Below are positions 26,090-34,981 of a DNA stretch of 64,000 nt, piece after piece (the stretch's first letter is position 1; every line of letters starts with the position of its first letter). The notes under the pieces were generated by a model. It did no database searches. It was not told the DNA's origin and saw only the letters and a list, made by a program, of their open reading frames with translations. Where the stretch lies: positions 1 through 64,000 of the forward strand of contig PABI01000184.1 in the NCBI GenBank assembly GCA_002699125.1. The letters are read 5' to 3'. Both the position numbers and the translations under genes were made by a program. The DNA comes from Anaerolineaceae bacterium. Lineage in GTDB: Bacteria; Chloroflexota; Anaerolineae; Promineifilales; Promineifilaceae.

Positions 26090-27277
26090 ATGGCGGAGAT
26101 TCAAAACGTCGATATATTGATTGTGGGGACGGGGCCTTCAGGAACATCAACAGCATTACATCTGGTAAAAAATAATCCTGCCTGGGCAGGACGTATTGTG
26201 ATGGTGGATAAAGCCGTTCATCCCCGCGAAAAACTGTGCGGCGGTGGCGTGACCCACATCGGCCAAAATATTCTGGCGCGGCTGGGATTGCCCTTTGAGC
26301 CCAAAAGTTTTGAAGTGCATGAAGTTCGCCTCCTGTATGAAGACAAAAGCTACTCTTTCTTCGGCAATCCGGTTTTGCGCATCATTCGGCGGGATGAGTT
26401 TGATCATTGGCTGGTGAAAACGGCCGAATCCCTCGGTGTCACCATACGGCAGGGTGAAGCCGTTATAGACGTAGTGCCCCACGACGATTACGTGGAAGTG
26501 ACCACGGAAAAAGCCGTCTTCCACGCCAAAACAGTTGTCGCTGCCGATGGGTCGCGCAGCTTTGTGCGCAGCCGCCTCAAGTGGGAAGATGATTCCCGCG
26601 TGGCCCGCCTCATCGAAGTGCTCACTCCGGAAAACGCCCACACCCAGCCCGAATTCCGTGACGGGGTCGCCGTGTTTGACTTCACCCCCATGACCCAACA
26701 CCAGCTGCAAGGTTACTATTGGGACTTCCCCAGCTACGTCGAGGGCCAACCGTACATGAACCGGGGCGTCTTCGACAGCCGTGCCCGCCCCGAACGCCCC
26801 AAAGCGGACCTGAAGCAAACCCTCAGTGACACCATGGCCGCACGCGACCGCAACCTGAGTGACTACAAGTTAAAAGGTCATCCAATTCGGTGGTGGGGAG
26901 AAGACGGCCGTTTTGCCATCCCCCGCGTTATTCTGGTAGGTGATGCCGCCGGCACCGACCCGCTCTTTGGTGAAGGGATTTCTTTTGCGTTAGGCTACGG
27001 TGATGTAGCCGCCGCCGCTCTGGACGACGCCTTTGTCCGGCAAGATTTCAGCTTTGATACCTACAAAGAGCGCCTGAACCAGCATCCCCTGTTTAAGCAA
27101 CTGAGCTTACGCACCCGCCTGGCCCGCTTTGCCTACATCCTCAAATATCCGCGCCTTTTTCGGGCCGGATGGTGGGTCGCACGCCACGTCATCAAGCTTA
27201 CTCGCTGGCGTGATCCGCAGTATGTCCCGGCCGAACTCCCCCAAATGCTGCTGACCGATCAGGTACGCACAACTTAG
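26090..27277 (+). CDS. geranylgeranyl-reductase-family FAD-dependent oxidoreductase
   Basis: A 395-residue flavoprotein. An N-terminal dinucleotide-binding motif (ILIVGTGPSGTSTAL), KLCGGGVT, the DGSRSFVRSRL second FAD contact and the VGDAAGTDPLFGEGISFAL motif identify the geranylgeranyl reductase/FixC-like group. Members saturate isoprenoid chains of quinones, carotenoids or lipids. AAGGAG sits close to the ATG. It may reduce the menaquinone tail or a membrane isoprenoid; the exact substrate cannot be read from the sequence. Confidence 0.85.
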   Translation: MAEIQNVDILIVGTGPSGTSTALHLVKNNPAWAGRIVMVDKAVHPREKLCGGGVTHIGQNILARLGLPFEPKSFEVHEVRLLYEDKSYSFFGNPVLRIIRRDEFDHWLVKTAESLGVTIRQGEAVIDVVPHDDYVEVTTEKAVFHAKTVVAADGSRSFVRSRLKWEDDSRVARLIEVLTPENAHTQPEFRDGVAVFDFTPMTQHQLQGYYWDFPSYVEGQPYMNRGVFDSRARPERPKADLKQTLSDTMAARDRNLSDYKLKGHPIRWWGEDGRFAIPRVILVGDAAGTDPLFGEGISFALGYGDVAAAALDDAFVRQDFSFDTYKERLNQHPLFKQLSLRTRLARFAYILKYPRLFRAGWWVARHVIKLTRWRDPQYVPAELPQMLLTDQVRTT

Positions 27278-27542
27278 CCGACAGTTTTCTTGGCCGCAAG
27301 GTTGCCGGTCTGCTGGCCAAAATTCCGGACAAATCGTAGATCCTCTGTGATCTCACCATAACACTGCAATTACTGTGCAATATCTTGCCAGTAAACCGTG
27401 CTTATGGTAACTTTTGTACAGAAGAGACACAAACCCTTTGTATATTCATCACAAAAAGAAGAATTGTTAGCCCGACAATAGATTTGCTGAACAGGTTTTT
27501 AGCAAACGCTTTTCACACCACCTTATACAATTCAGAGGTTGC

Positions 27543-28316
27543 ATGAGTTCAAACGCCGTTCTGCTTGACGTTAAAAATGTATCCATAAGCTTTGGAGGCA
27601 ACACCGCCCTCTCAGACGTTGAATTCTCGGTCAAAAAGGGAGAAATTCGGGCCATTATTGGGCCAAATGGAGCCGGAAAAACCTCAATGCTGAACTGTAT
27701 AAGTGGTTTCTACCGCCCCCAGAAAGGCCAAATTCTCTTCAAACAAACGGATCTTACCCAAACCCCCACACATAAAATAGCTCCGCTAGGCATCGCCCGC
27801 ACCTTCCAGAATATTGCGCTTTATACCGGACTCAGCACACTGGACAATCTCATGGCCGCGCGGCACATTCACATGAAGCAAAGCAGCCTCAGCAATATGA
27901 TTTATTGGGGCCGGGCCCAGCGTGAAGAAGTTGCTCACCGTGAATTTGTTGAAGAAATTATTGACTTTCTGGAAATCGCCCACATTCGCAAAGCAGTCGT
28001 TGGCGCGTTGCCTTACGGTCTGCGCAAGCGGGTTGAATTGGGGCGGGCGCTGGCGCTGGAACCAACCCTGTTGCTGCTTGATGAGCCGATGGCGGGCATG
28101 AATGTCGAAGAAAAAGAAGATATGGCCCGCTTCATTTTGGACATTTACGAGCGGCGAGGTGTCACTGTTGTTCTTATTGAACATGACATGGGGTTGGTGA
28201 TGGATATTTCTGATCGGGTGGTGGTGCTGGACTTTGGCCGAAAAATCGCCGACGGTACGCCAGACGAAATCAAAAACGACGAAAGTGTCATTCAAGCCTA
28301 TCTGGGGCAGGCCTAA
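27543..28316 (+). CDS. livG: Liv-type ABC transporter ATP-binding protein
   Basis: A 257-residue ATPase of the branched-chain/hydrophobic amino acid (HAAT) importer family. Walker A is GPNGAGKT, the signature region is LPYGLRKRVELGRALA (a non-canonical LSGGQ replacement typical of LivG), and Walker B is LLLLDEPMAGM. It opens an operon-like run with an acyl-CoA ligase, livH, livM, the binding protein and livF. The 265 bases before it show no confident promoter. Confidence 0.93.
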   Translation: MSSNAVLLDVKNVSISFGGNTALSDVEFSVKKGEIRAIIGPNGAGKTSMLNCISGFYRPQKGQILFKQTDLTQTPTHKIAPLGIARTFQNIALYTGLSTLDNLMAARHIHMKQSSLSNMIYWGRAQREEVAHREFVEEIIDFLEIAHIRKAVVGALPYGLRKRVELGRALALEPTLLLLDEPMAGMNVEEKEDMARFILDIYERRGVTVVLIEHDMGLVMDISDRVVVLDFGRKIADGTPDEIKNDESVIQAYLGQA

Positions 28317-28371
28317 GCTTTAACTTAAGCAAGCTACCGGCCCGAAACCAATCAAAAATCACAAATAAATC

Positions 28372-30294
28372 ATGAATGAGCCACAAACTTTCCCCCAATA
28401 TTTTCTGCAATCTGTCAAGAAATATGGCAGCGGCAAAGTGGCGCTGCGCCAAAAAGAGCTGGGCATCTGGCGTGAGTTCACCTGGGAAGAATCCTTTGAA
28501 CAGGTGCGCGATTTTGCCCTGGGCCTGGTTGTGCTCGGTTTGCAGCGTGGCCAACACGTTGCCACCATTGGCGATAACGACCGGCAATATTTGTGGGGTT
28601 TCATCGGGGTGCAGGCGGTTGGCGGAGCGGTAGTTGGCCTGTACACCGACTCTCGCCCGGAAGAAGTTGCCTACGTGGTCGATCACAGCGATTCGGTGCT
28701 GGTTTTGGCCAAAGACCAGGAGCAGTGCGACAAAATGCTGGAGATCCGCGACCAGGTTCCCAAAGTCAAAAAAGTGATTTACTGGGATGAGCGCGGCTTG
28801 TGGAATTACGACGACGATTGGCTGATCTCCTTTGAAAAGGTGCAAGCGCTTGGGCGGAAACTGGCTCAAAAGGAGTCGGCGCGCTTTGAGACAGAGGTCG
28901 CATTGGGGCAGGGGGATGATCTGGGTATGTTGTGCTACACCTCTGGTACAACGGGCTTGCCCAAAGGCGTCATGCTTAGCCACGGCAACATGATGTATTC
29001 AGCCAAAGTGTATCTGGATGTGGATCCACGCTACGACACAGACAATCATCTCAGCTTCTTGCCGATGGGGTGGATTGCGGAGCCGGTACTCGGCTTTGCG
29101 CCGCACGTTTCTGCGGGCATGGTTATCAATTTTCCCGAAGAGCCGGAGACGGTGCGCGAAAACATGCGCGAAATTTCGCCGCATGTCGTGCTGTACAATT
29201 CCCGGCTGTGGGACAATCTGGTCGGCCTGGTGCAGGTGCGCATCAAGGATGCTAGCTGGGTTAACCGCACGCTGTACCGGCTGTTTCTGCCGGTTGGCTT
29301 GCAGGTAGCTGATAAGAAATTTTCTAACGAGTCGATTTCGCCGCTGCTGAACCTGGCGTACCGGCTGGGGGACTTGCTGGTGTTCAAGCCGCTGCGGGGG
29401 CAGTTGGGTTTGTCACAGGTGCGCTCGGCGTATACGGGTGGCTCAGCGCTCAGCCCGGATGCCATGCGCTTTTTGCACGCCTTGGGCATCAATATTAAGC
29501 AGGTATATGGCTCTACAGAAGTAACGGGTGGGGCAACGCTGCACCGGGACGGGGATATCAAATTTGCCAGCGTGGGCCAGCCTGCACCAGGTATTGAGGT
29601 GCGCACGTCGCCAGAAGGGGAAATTCAGATTGCCGGGCCAACGGTGATGCAAGGGTATTACAAAAATCCGGAAGCGACGGAGAAGGACCTTATCCGTGAG
29701 AATGGGCATCGTTGGTTCCGCACGGGCGATGCGGGCCACATTGATGCTGATGGGCACATCATTTTTCAGGATCGCGTGAAAAATATGCTGACGTTGGCCA
29801 ATGGCGAGGTTTTTTCGCCGCAATTTATTGAAGGCCGGCTGAAGTTTAGTCCATACATCCGGGACGTGATGGTGATCGGTGGCGCTGATCGCAGCTTTGT
29901 GACAGCGTTGGTCATCATTGATTTTGAGAGCGTGGGGCATTGGGCCGAAAAGCGCGGTTTGGGTTATACGACGTTTGTTGATTTGTCACAAAAGCCAGAG
30001 GTGTATGACTTGGTGAATGAGGCGGTGGCCGAGGTGAATGACAGCTTACCGGAAGGCGGCCGTATTCGCCGTTTTGTGCTGATGCATAAGGAATTTGACG
30101 CGGATGAGGCGGAGATGACGCGCACACGGAAGCTGCGGCGCAATGTTTTGTTTGAACGGTATGCCGAGATTATTGAGTCGATGTATACCGGGAAAGATGC
30201 GGTGCAGGTGCGAGCGCCGGTTCGCTACCAAGACGGCCGTGAGGGGATTATCGAGACAAAGATCCGGATTATGACACCGCGAGACAGTAGCTAA
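28372..30294 (+). CDS. long-chain-type AMP-dependent acyl-CoA synthetase
   Basis: A 640-residue ANL-superfamily ligase that activates a carboxylic acid through an acyl-adenylate. The P-loop-like A3 motif is YTSGTTGLPKGVMLSH, A5 is VYGSTEVTGG and the A7/A8 hinge is WFRTGDAGHIDADGHIIFQDR. Its size and C-terminal extension fit the long-chain/very-long-chain group. It lies inside the Liv transporter operon between livG and livH, so the natural reading is that the imported compound is a carboxylic acid converted to its CoA ester on entry. Confidence 0.92.
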   Translation: MNEPQTFPQYFLQSVKKYGSGKVALRQKELGIWREFTWEESFEQVRDFALGLVVLGLQRGQHVATIGDNDRQYLWGFIGVQAVGGAVVGLYTDSRPEEVAYVVDHSDSVLVLAKDQEQCDKMLEIRDQVPKVKKVIYWDERGLWNYDDDWLISFEKVQALGRKLAQKESARFETEVALGQGDDLGMLCYTSGTTGLPKGVMLSHGNMMYSAKVYLDVDPRYDTDNHLSFLPMGWIAEPVLGFAPHVSAGMVINFPEEPETVRENMREISPHVVLYNSRLWDNLVGLVQVRIKDASWVNRTLYRLFLPVGLQVADKKFSNESISPLLNLAYRLGDLLVFKPLRGQLGLSQVRSAYTGGSALSPDAMRFLHALGINIKQVYGSTEVTGGATLHRDGDIKFASVGQPAPGIEVRTSPEGEIQIAGPTVMQGYYKNPEATEKDLIRENGHRWFRTGDAGHIDADGHIIFQDRVKNMLTLANGEVFSPQFIEGRLKFSPYIRDVMVIGGADRSFVTALVIIDFESVGHWAEKRGLGYTTFVDLSQKPEVYDLVNEAVAEVNDSLPEGGRIRRFVLMHKEFDADEAEMTRTRKLRRNVLFERYAEIIESMYTGKDAVQVRAPVRYQDGREGIIETKIRIMTPRDSS

Positions 30295-30320
30295 GAACCA
30301 CACATTTTGGAGACTTTTAT

Positions 30321-31256
30321 ATGAATTGGCAGCTTGTTCCACAACAGTTTGCGACCGGCTTGCTCAATGGCGGAACCATTGCGCTAATTGCGCTGGGCGT
30401 CGTGTTAATTTTCAAGTCGTCGGAAGTGTTTAACTTTGCCCACGGGCACATGGTGATGTTGGGCGCTTATTTAACCTGGTGGTTTGCCGGCGGGACAGAA
30501 AGCGGCGGTGAGCTGTTTAACTTACCGCTGTGGGCGGCGGTGATTGCGGCGCTGCTCGTCTCGGTGTTCGTTGGACTGTTGATCGAGCGGCTGGCGCTGC
30601 GACCGATGACGGGACAGCCCTTGCTTTCGATCATCTTGATGACGCTGGGATTGTCGCAGCTGATTGAGGGTGTAGCCAGCATTACCTACGGCATTGAGCC
30701 AAAGAATAATTTCCCGGCTCCATTTTCGCCAAGTGACGTGGTGCAGGTTCCTTTTCCGGGTGCATTTAACGATACGATCATTTTGAAGCAGGCACTGGTG
30801 GCGTCTTTTGCAGTGGCGATGATTGCGGCCGTTTTATTTATTCTCTTCTTTCGCTATACCAATGCCGGCCTGGCTATGCGGGCCACATCAGAAAACCACG
30901 AGCTGGCCCGCAGTGTGGGCATCAAAGTGCGCAGCGTTTTTGGCCTGTCTTGGGCAATTGCCGGCATTGTGGCCACGTTGGGCGGTGTGCTGCTGGCCAC
31001 GCTCACGGGCGTTAGCCTGAACCTGGCAACGGTGGTATTGGTGGCCTTCCCGGCGATCTTGCTGGGTGGCCTGGATTCATTTCCTGGGGCAATTTTGGGT
31101 GGATTGTTGGTCGGGTTGGCACAGGCGCTGGTGCAATCATCAACGATGATTGAGGTGAGAAATTCAGCAGAGATTGCCCCCTATGTGCTGCTGCTGATCG
31201 TTTTGGTAATCCGGCCAGAGGGATTGTTTGGCCAAAAGCGGATTGAGAGAATATGA
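30321..31256 (+). CDS. livH: Liv-type ABC transporter permease
   Basis: A 311-residue polytopic permease of the LivH type (FNFAHGHMVMLGAYL, and the later conserved SVGIKVRSVFGLSWAIAGI). GGAG precedes the ATG by about nine bases. The stop overlaps the ATG of livM (ATGA). Confidence 0.93.
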   Translation: MNWQLVPQQFATGLLNGGTIALIALGVVLIFKSSEVFNFAHGHMVMLGAYLTWWFAGGTESGGELFNLPLWAAVIAALLVSVFVGLLIERLALRPMTGQPLLSIILMTLGLSQLIEGVASITYGIEPKNNFPAPFSPSDVVQVPFPGAFNDTIILKQALVASFAVAMIAAVLFILFFRYTNAGLAMRATSENHELARSVGIKVRSVFGLSWAIAGIVATLGGVLLATLTGVSLNLATVVLVAFPAILLGGLDSFPGAILGGLLVGLAQALVQSSTMIEVRNSAEIAPYVLLLIVLVIRPEGLFGQKRIERI

Positions 31257-32320
31257 GTTCCTTACGACCCCCGGGCGATTTTGATCGCAGTTACGAACAA
31301 GACTTAAGTATTATTCGCCAGCCATGGCATTGGGGGCTGCTGCTGCTAGGGCTGCTGCTGGCGGCGACAGCCCCGCTGTGGGGCTCAGCCTATATTGTGT
31401 CTACAGCGAACAAAATCATGTACATTATCATTGCCTTGCAGGGGCTGAATATTTTGACCGGCTACACCGGGCAGATTTCGCTGGGGCAGGCGGCTTTTAT
31501 GCTGGTTGGCGGTTACATGTCGGCGCTGTTGACAACCCATTTAGGGTTTCATATGTTTGTGGCGCTGCCGGTGGCGGCATTGGGCACAGGGGTGTTTGGT
31601 CTGATTTTTGGGCTGCCGTCGCTGCGGGTAAAAGGATTTTACCTGGCGATGGCGACGCTGGCAGCACAATTTATCATCCCCTGGCTGACACGGCATACAT
31701 TTACCGATTATTTGGGGGGCACAAGCGGCCGTATCGCGGTGCCGGTTCCCACTTTAGGCGATTTTGCTTTTACGGAAGTAAACCACTTTTTCTACATTTC
31801 GCTGGTGGTACTGTTGATCACAACAATCATGACGAGCAACCTGGCGCGTACACGGTTGGGGCGGGCATTTGTGGCGATTCGGGACAATGACCTGGCAGCG
31901 GAGCTGCTAGGGGTCAATCTGTTTGGCTACAAGCTGCGTGCCTTTTTTATTGCTTCGATGCTGGCCGGTGTGGCTGGGGTGTTGAAGGCCCACAGCCAGC
32001 GCAGCGTGGGTACGGCGCTGGGATACGGGCTGGATGATTCGATTATTTTCCTGGGAATGCTGGTGATTGGTGGGCTGGGTACACGGCTGGGGCCATTTTT
32101 TGGGGCAACGGCCGTTGTCCTGCTGGAAGATTTGGCCGGGCTGGCTGGAGGGCAAATGGCTGTGCTTTTCCCCTCGCAGGCGGCCAGCTTGCTGACCTCT
32201 TTCCGGCCCATCTTTTTTGGTTTGATACTGATGCTTTTTCTCATTTTTGAGCCGCGAGGCCTGGCGCATCGCTGGCAGTTGACCAAAGCAGCCTGGCGTT
32301 TACGGCCGTTTTCGCGCTAA
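31253..32320 (+). CDS. livM: Liv-type ABC transporter permease
   Basis: A 355-residue LivM permease. Conserved LivM segments are visible (LTGYTGQISLGQAAFMLVGG, FVAIRDNDLAAELLGVN, VIGGLGTRLGPFFGA). It pairs with LivH to form the membrane channel, with an ATGA overlap. Confidence 0.93.
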   Translation: MSSLRPPGDFDRSYEQDLSIIRQPWHWGLLLLGLLLAATAPLWGSAYIVSTANKIMYIIIALQGLNILTGYTGQISLGQAAFMLVGGYMSALLTTHLGFHMFVALPVAALGTGVFGLIFGLPSLRVKGFYLAMATLAAQFIIPWLTRHTFTDYLGGTSGRIAVPVPTLGDFAFTEVNHFFYISLVVLLITTIMTSNLARTRLGRAFVAIRDNDLAAELLGVNLFGYKLRAFFIASMLAGVAGVLKAHSQRSVGTALGYGLDDSIIFLGMLVIGGLGTRLGPFFGATAVVLLEDLAGLAGGQMAVLFPSQAASLLTSFRPIFFGLILMLFLIFEPRGLAHRWQLTKAAWRLRPFSR

Positions 32321-32460
32321 TCGATTCATTTTACCGAGGGGGTTGTCAACGTGACGACTCTCTCACCTTGGAGGTGATGTTGGGCAGAAATGGAAAGCTG
32401 AGATGGAGCTGTTTAAGTGAAAATATTCAACAACTTAATTGTTAGGAGGATCAACCTATC

Positions 32461-34035
32461 ATGAAGAAGAGAATCTTGTTGCTCATTTTAAGCCTGATTT
32501 TGGCCATGACGCTGGTGGCCTGTGGTGGTGCGGCTGATGAAGAAACGCCAGATACAGACACAACCGAACAGGTAGAAGAGACGACGGAAGAAGAACCAGC
32601 CGCTGAAGAACCCGCAGAAGCAGAAGAACCCATGGAAGAAGAACCAGCCGCAGAGGAACCCATGGAAGAAGAGCCTGCCGCTGAAGAACCTACGGAAGAG
32701 CCTGCTGCTGAGGAACCTGCCGAAGAAGAGCCCATGGAAGAGGAACCCATGGAGGAAGAAGAGCCGATGGAAGAGGAGCCAATGGCTGCTGATCCGGCCG
32801 ACATGGGCGAGTTCAAGAGTGACTTTACTGATTGTGAAGAAGATCTCACAGGCGAAACAATTACCATCTACCAGCAGGCCGGCCTCACAGGTCCCCTGGC
32901 CCAAATTTTGGGTGATGGATTTATCAATGGCACGGTTGACGCTGTTGAGTTTGTCAACAACAACGGTGGTGTTTGTGGCGCTACCTTCGATATTCGCCTG
33001 GAAGATACGCAATACGATCCAGAACAAGAGCTGGCTGTCTATGAGACATTCCGCGCCGAAACGCCGCCGCCGCTCTTCACACTATCTTATGGCAGCGGTG
33101 CCAGCATCGTTCTAAAAGACCGTGTCATTGAAGACCAGATCGTCAATATTGCCGCCGGCTTAAACGCAGAGGCATTTTACGTTCCGCGTGACGGCTACAC
33201 TGTAGGCGCTGCGCCCATCTACTCTGACCAGTTTGCTGGCTTCCTTGCCTGGCTTAGCGAAAACTGGGCAGATGTGAAACCAGAAGCGGCTGGTGATGAG
33301 ATTGTTGTTGGCGTAATTGGTTGGGCCAATGATTTTGGTGCCGGCGCCACAACGCCTGAAGCATTGGCTGTGGCTGAAGAATTGGGGATCACCGTTTTAC
33401 CGCTGGAGCAGCAAGAAATCTCCCCAACGGCCGATGTGACTGGACAGGTGCAAAATCTGCTGGTAAATGGTGCCAATGTAATTTACATTCAATCCCTCTC
33501 CTTTGGTCCGGCACAGGTTATTGGTACCATTCGTGCCCTGGGGCAGTGGGAAAATCTGGTTGTCGGTGGCGTAAACTGGTCGATGAACCGGGACGTGGCC
33601 AACATTCTGGGTGAAAACGCAGCGCTGATGGAGGGTTACTACGGTATGTTCCCCTCGCTGTGGTGGAACGACACTGATGCCTCTGGTGTACAACAGGCGC
33701 TGGCTTCTTTTGAAGAAGGCGGTTACCCGGATTCCCAGAAAGGTGTTAGCTATCTGCTCAGCTATGGTCAGGTATTTGCTCTGGCAGACATCATCCAACA
33801 CGCCGTTAACAATGTGGGTTACGAAAATCTGAGCGGTGAGACGTTCTTCGATGCCATGAAAGATTTGGGCCTGGTAAGCGCTGCTGGCTTGTACAACATC
33901 GACGTGCGCGAGCAGAACCGTTCTCCTCGCGTCTCGCAGATTCGTCAGGCACAGCTGCAAGAAGATGGCACTATCGATTTCATCGTTGTCGAAGATTTCT
34001 TTGAGCTGCCAGATACCCGTCCACCAGCAGAGTAA
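32461..34035 (+). CDS. Liv-type substrate-binding lipoprotein with acidic linker
   Basis: A 524-residue periplasm-facing binding protein of the type 1 (Leu/Ile/Val-binding) family. The signal ends in LVAC with Cys21 for lipid attachment. Residues about 25-115 are a Glu/Pro/Met repeat (EEPAAEEPMEEEP-type), an extended negatively charged tether. The binding fold starts at about residue 128 (ITIYQQAGLTGPLAQI). The tether is far longer than usual and may reach through a thick wall. Strong AGGAGG lies 11 bases upstream of the ATG, fitting its need for excess production. Confidence 0.9.
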   Translation: MKKRILLLILSLILAMTLVACGGAADEETPDTDTTEQVEETTEEEPAAEEPAEAEEPMEEEPAAEEPMEEEPAAEEPTEEPAAEEPAEEEPMEEEPMEEEEPMEEEPMAADPADMGEFKSDFTDCEEDLTGETITIYQQAGLTGPLAQILGDGFINGTVDAVEFVNNNGGVCGATFDIRLEDTQYDPEQELAVYETFRAETPPPLFTLSYGSGASIVLKDRVIEDQIVNIAAGLNAEAFYVPRDGYTVGAAPIYSDQFAGFLAWLSENWADVKPEAAGDEIVVGVIGWANDFGAGATTPEALAVAEELGITVLPLEQQEISPTADVTGQVQNLLVNGANVIYIQSLSFGPAQVIGTIRALGQWENLVVGGVNWSMNRDVANILGENAALMEGYYGMFPSLWWNDTDASGVQQALASFEEGGYPDSQKGVSYLLSYGQVFALADIIQHAVNNVGYENLSGETFFDAMKDLGLVSAAGLYNIDVREQNRSPRVSQIRQAQLQEDGTIDFIVVEDFFELPDTRPPAE

Positions 34036-34039
34036 CAGG

Positions 34040-34140
34040 TGTTCGGTGAGCAGTAATTAGTAATTAGCGATCAATTTTATTGGGTAATTGGGTAATGGTG
34101 GTGTTTAAACGCCGATTACCCAATTACTCAATTACCCAAT
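34040..34140. repeat. inverted repeat, GGGTAATTGGGTAA family
   Basis: ATTGGGTAATTGGGTAAT faces ATTACCCAATTACTCAATTA, with CGGTGAGCAGTAATTAGTAA in front. It occupies the whole gap before livF and leaves no Shine-Dalgarno sequence for it. Confidence 0.75.
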
Positions 34141-34147
34141 ACCTTTC

Positions 34148-34945
34148 ATGCTAAAAGTTAACAATATTGAAGTTGTTTATAGTGACGTAATTTTGGTGCT
34201 GCGCGGCGTCTCGCTGCAAGTAGAGGCGGGGCAAATTGTCTCGCTGTTGGGGGCAAATGGTGCGGGAAAATCGACCACGCTGAAGGCGATTTCCGGCTTG
34301 CTTTTGTCACAGCAGGGGGAGGTGACGCGCGGCAACGTTGAGTTTGATGGTGAGCGCATCGATCGCCTGTCGCCGGATGAGATTGTGCAGCGGGGGATTG
34401 TGCAGGTTTTGGAGGGACGGCCGTTATTTGGCCATCTCACCGTGGAAGAAAATTTGCGTACTGGCTCACTGTTTCGCTCAAGCGCTGGTGCCGCCATTCG
34501 GCGCGACCTGGACGAAGTGTATCACTTTTTCCCGCGTTTAAGGGAGTTTCGCCACCGTACCAGCGGCTACCTTTCTGGCGGCGAGCAGCAGATGGTGGTG
34601 ATTGGTCGGGCGCTGATGGCCAAGCCGAGATTGATGTTGTTAGATGAGCCGTCTTTGGGGCTGGCCCCTATTTTAGTAAAAAATATATTTGACATTATTA
34701 AGCAAATTAATGAAGAGTCTGGCGTTTCTATTTTGCTGGTGGAGCAAAATGCTAATGTGGCGTTGAACACGGCGCAGTATGCTTATGTGATGGAAAACGG
34801 CCGTATCGTTCTTGATGGTTCGGCTGTCCAACTGCGCGAAAATGCGGATATCAAAGAGTTTTACCTGGGTTTGACCCAGGTAGGCGAACGCAAAAGTTAC
34901 CGGGATGTGAAGCATTACAAACGCCGCAAACGCTGGATAGGGTAG
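34148..34945 (+). CDS. livF: Liv-type ABC transporter ATP-binding protein
   Basis: A 265-residue second ATPase of the importer. Walker A is GANGAGKS, signature YLSGGEQQM, Walker B LMLLDEPSLGL. The C-terminal 20 residues (YRDVKHYKRRKRWIG) are a basic extension beyond typical LivF. Its stop codon lies inside a 28-bp perfect palindrome (34942-34969). Confidence 0.93.
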   Translation: MLKVNNIEVVYSDVILVLRGVSLQVEAGQIVSLLGANGAGKSTTLKAISGLLLSQQGEVTRGNVEFDGERIDRLSPDEIVQRGIVQVLEGRPLFGHLTVEENLRTGSLFRSSAGAAIRRDLDEVYHFFPRLREFRHRTSGYLSGGEQQMVVIGRALMAKPRLMLLDEPSLGLAPILVKNIFDIIKQINEESGVSILLVEQNANVALNTAQYAYVMENGRIVLDGSAVQLRENADIKEFYLGLTQVGERKSYRDVKHYKRRKRWIG

Positions 34946-34969
34946 GACAATTTTGCAAAATTGTCCTAC
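34942..34969. repeat. 28-bp perfect palindrome at the end of livF
   Basis: The left half GTAGGACAATTTTG is followed at once by its exact reverse complement. It contains the livF stop and ends 13 bases before the next ATG. With no loop it is a DNA palindrome rather than a classic RNA hairpin. Confidence 0.85.
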
Positions 34970-34981
34970 GACGGAATTATC

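Noticed and set aside
27278..27542. Promoter or riboswitch before livG
   Set aside because: No -10/-35 pair with good spacing and no recognisable aptamer was found; only AT-rich sequence.
32580..32800. GAAGAAGAACC-type tandem repeats as a non-coding repeat array
   Set aside because: They are in frame inside the binding protein and encode its acidic tether.
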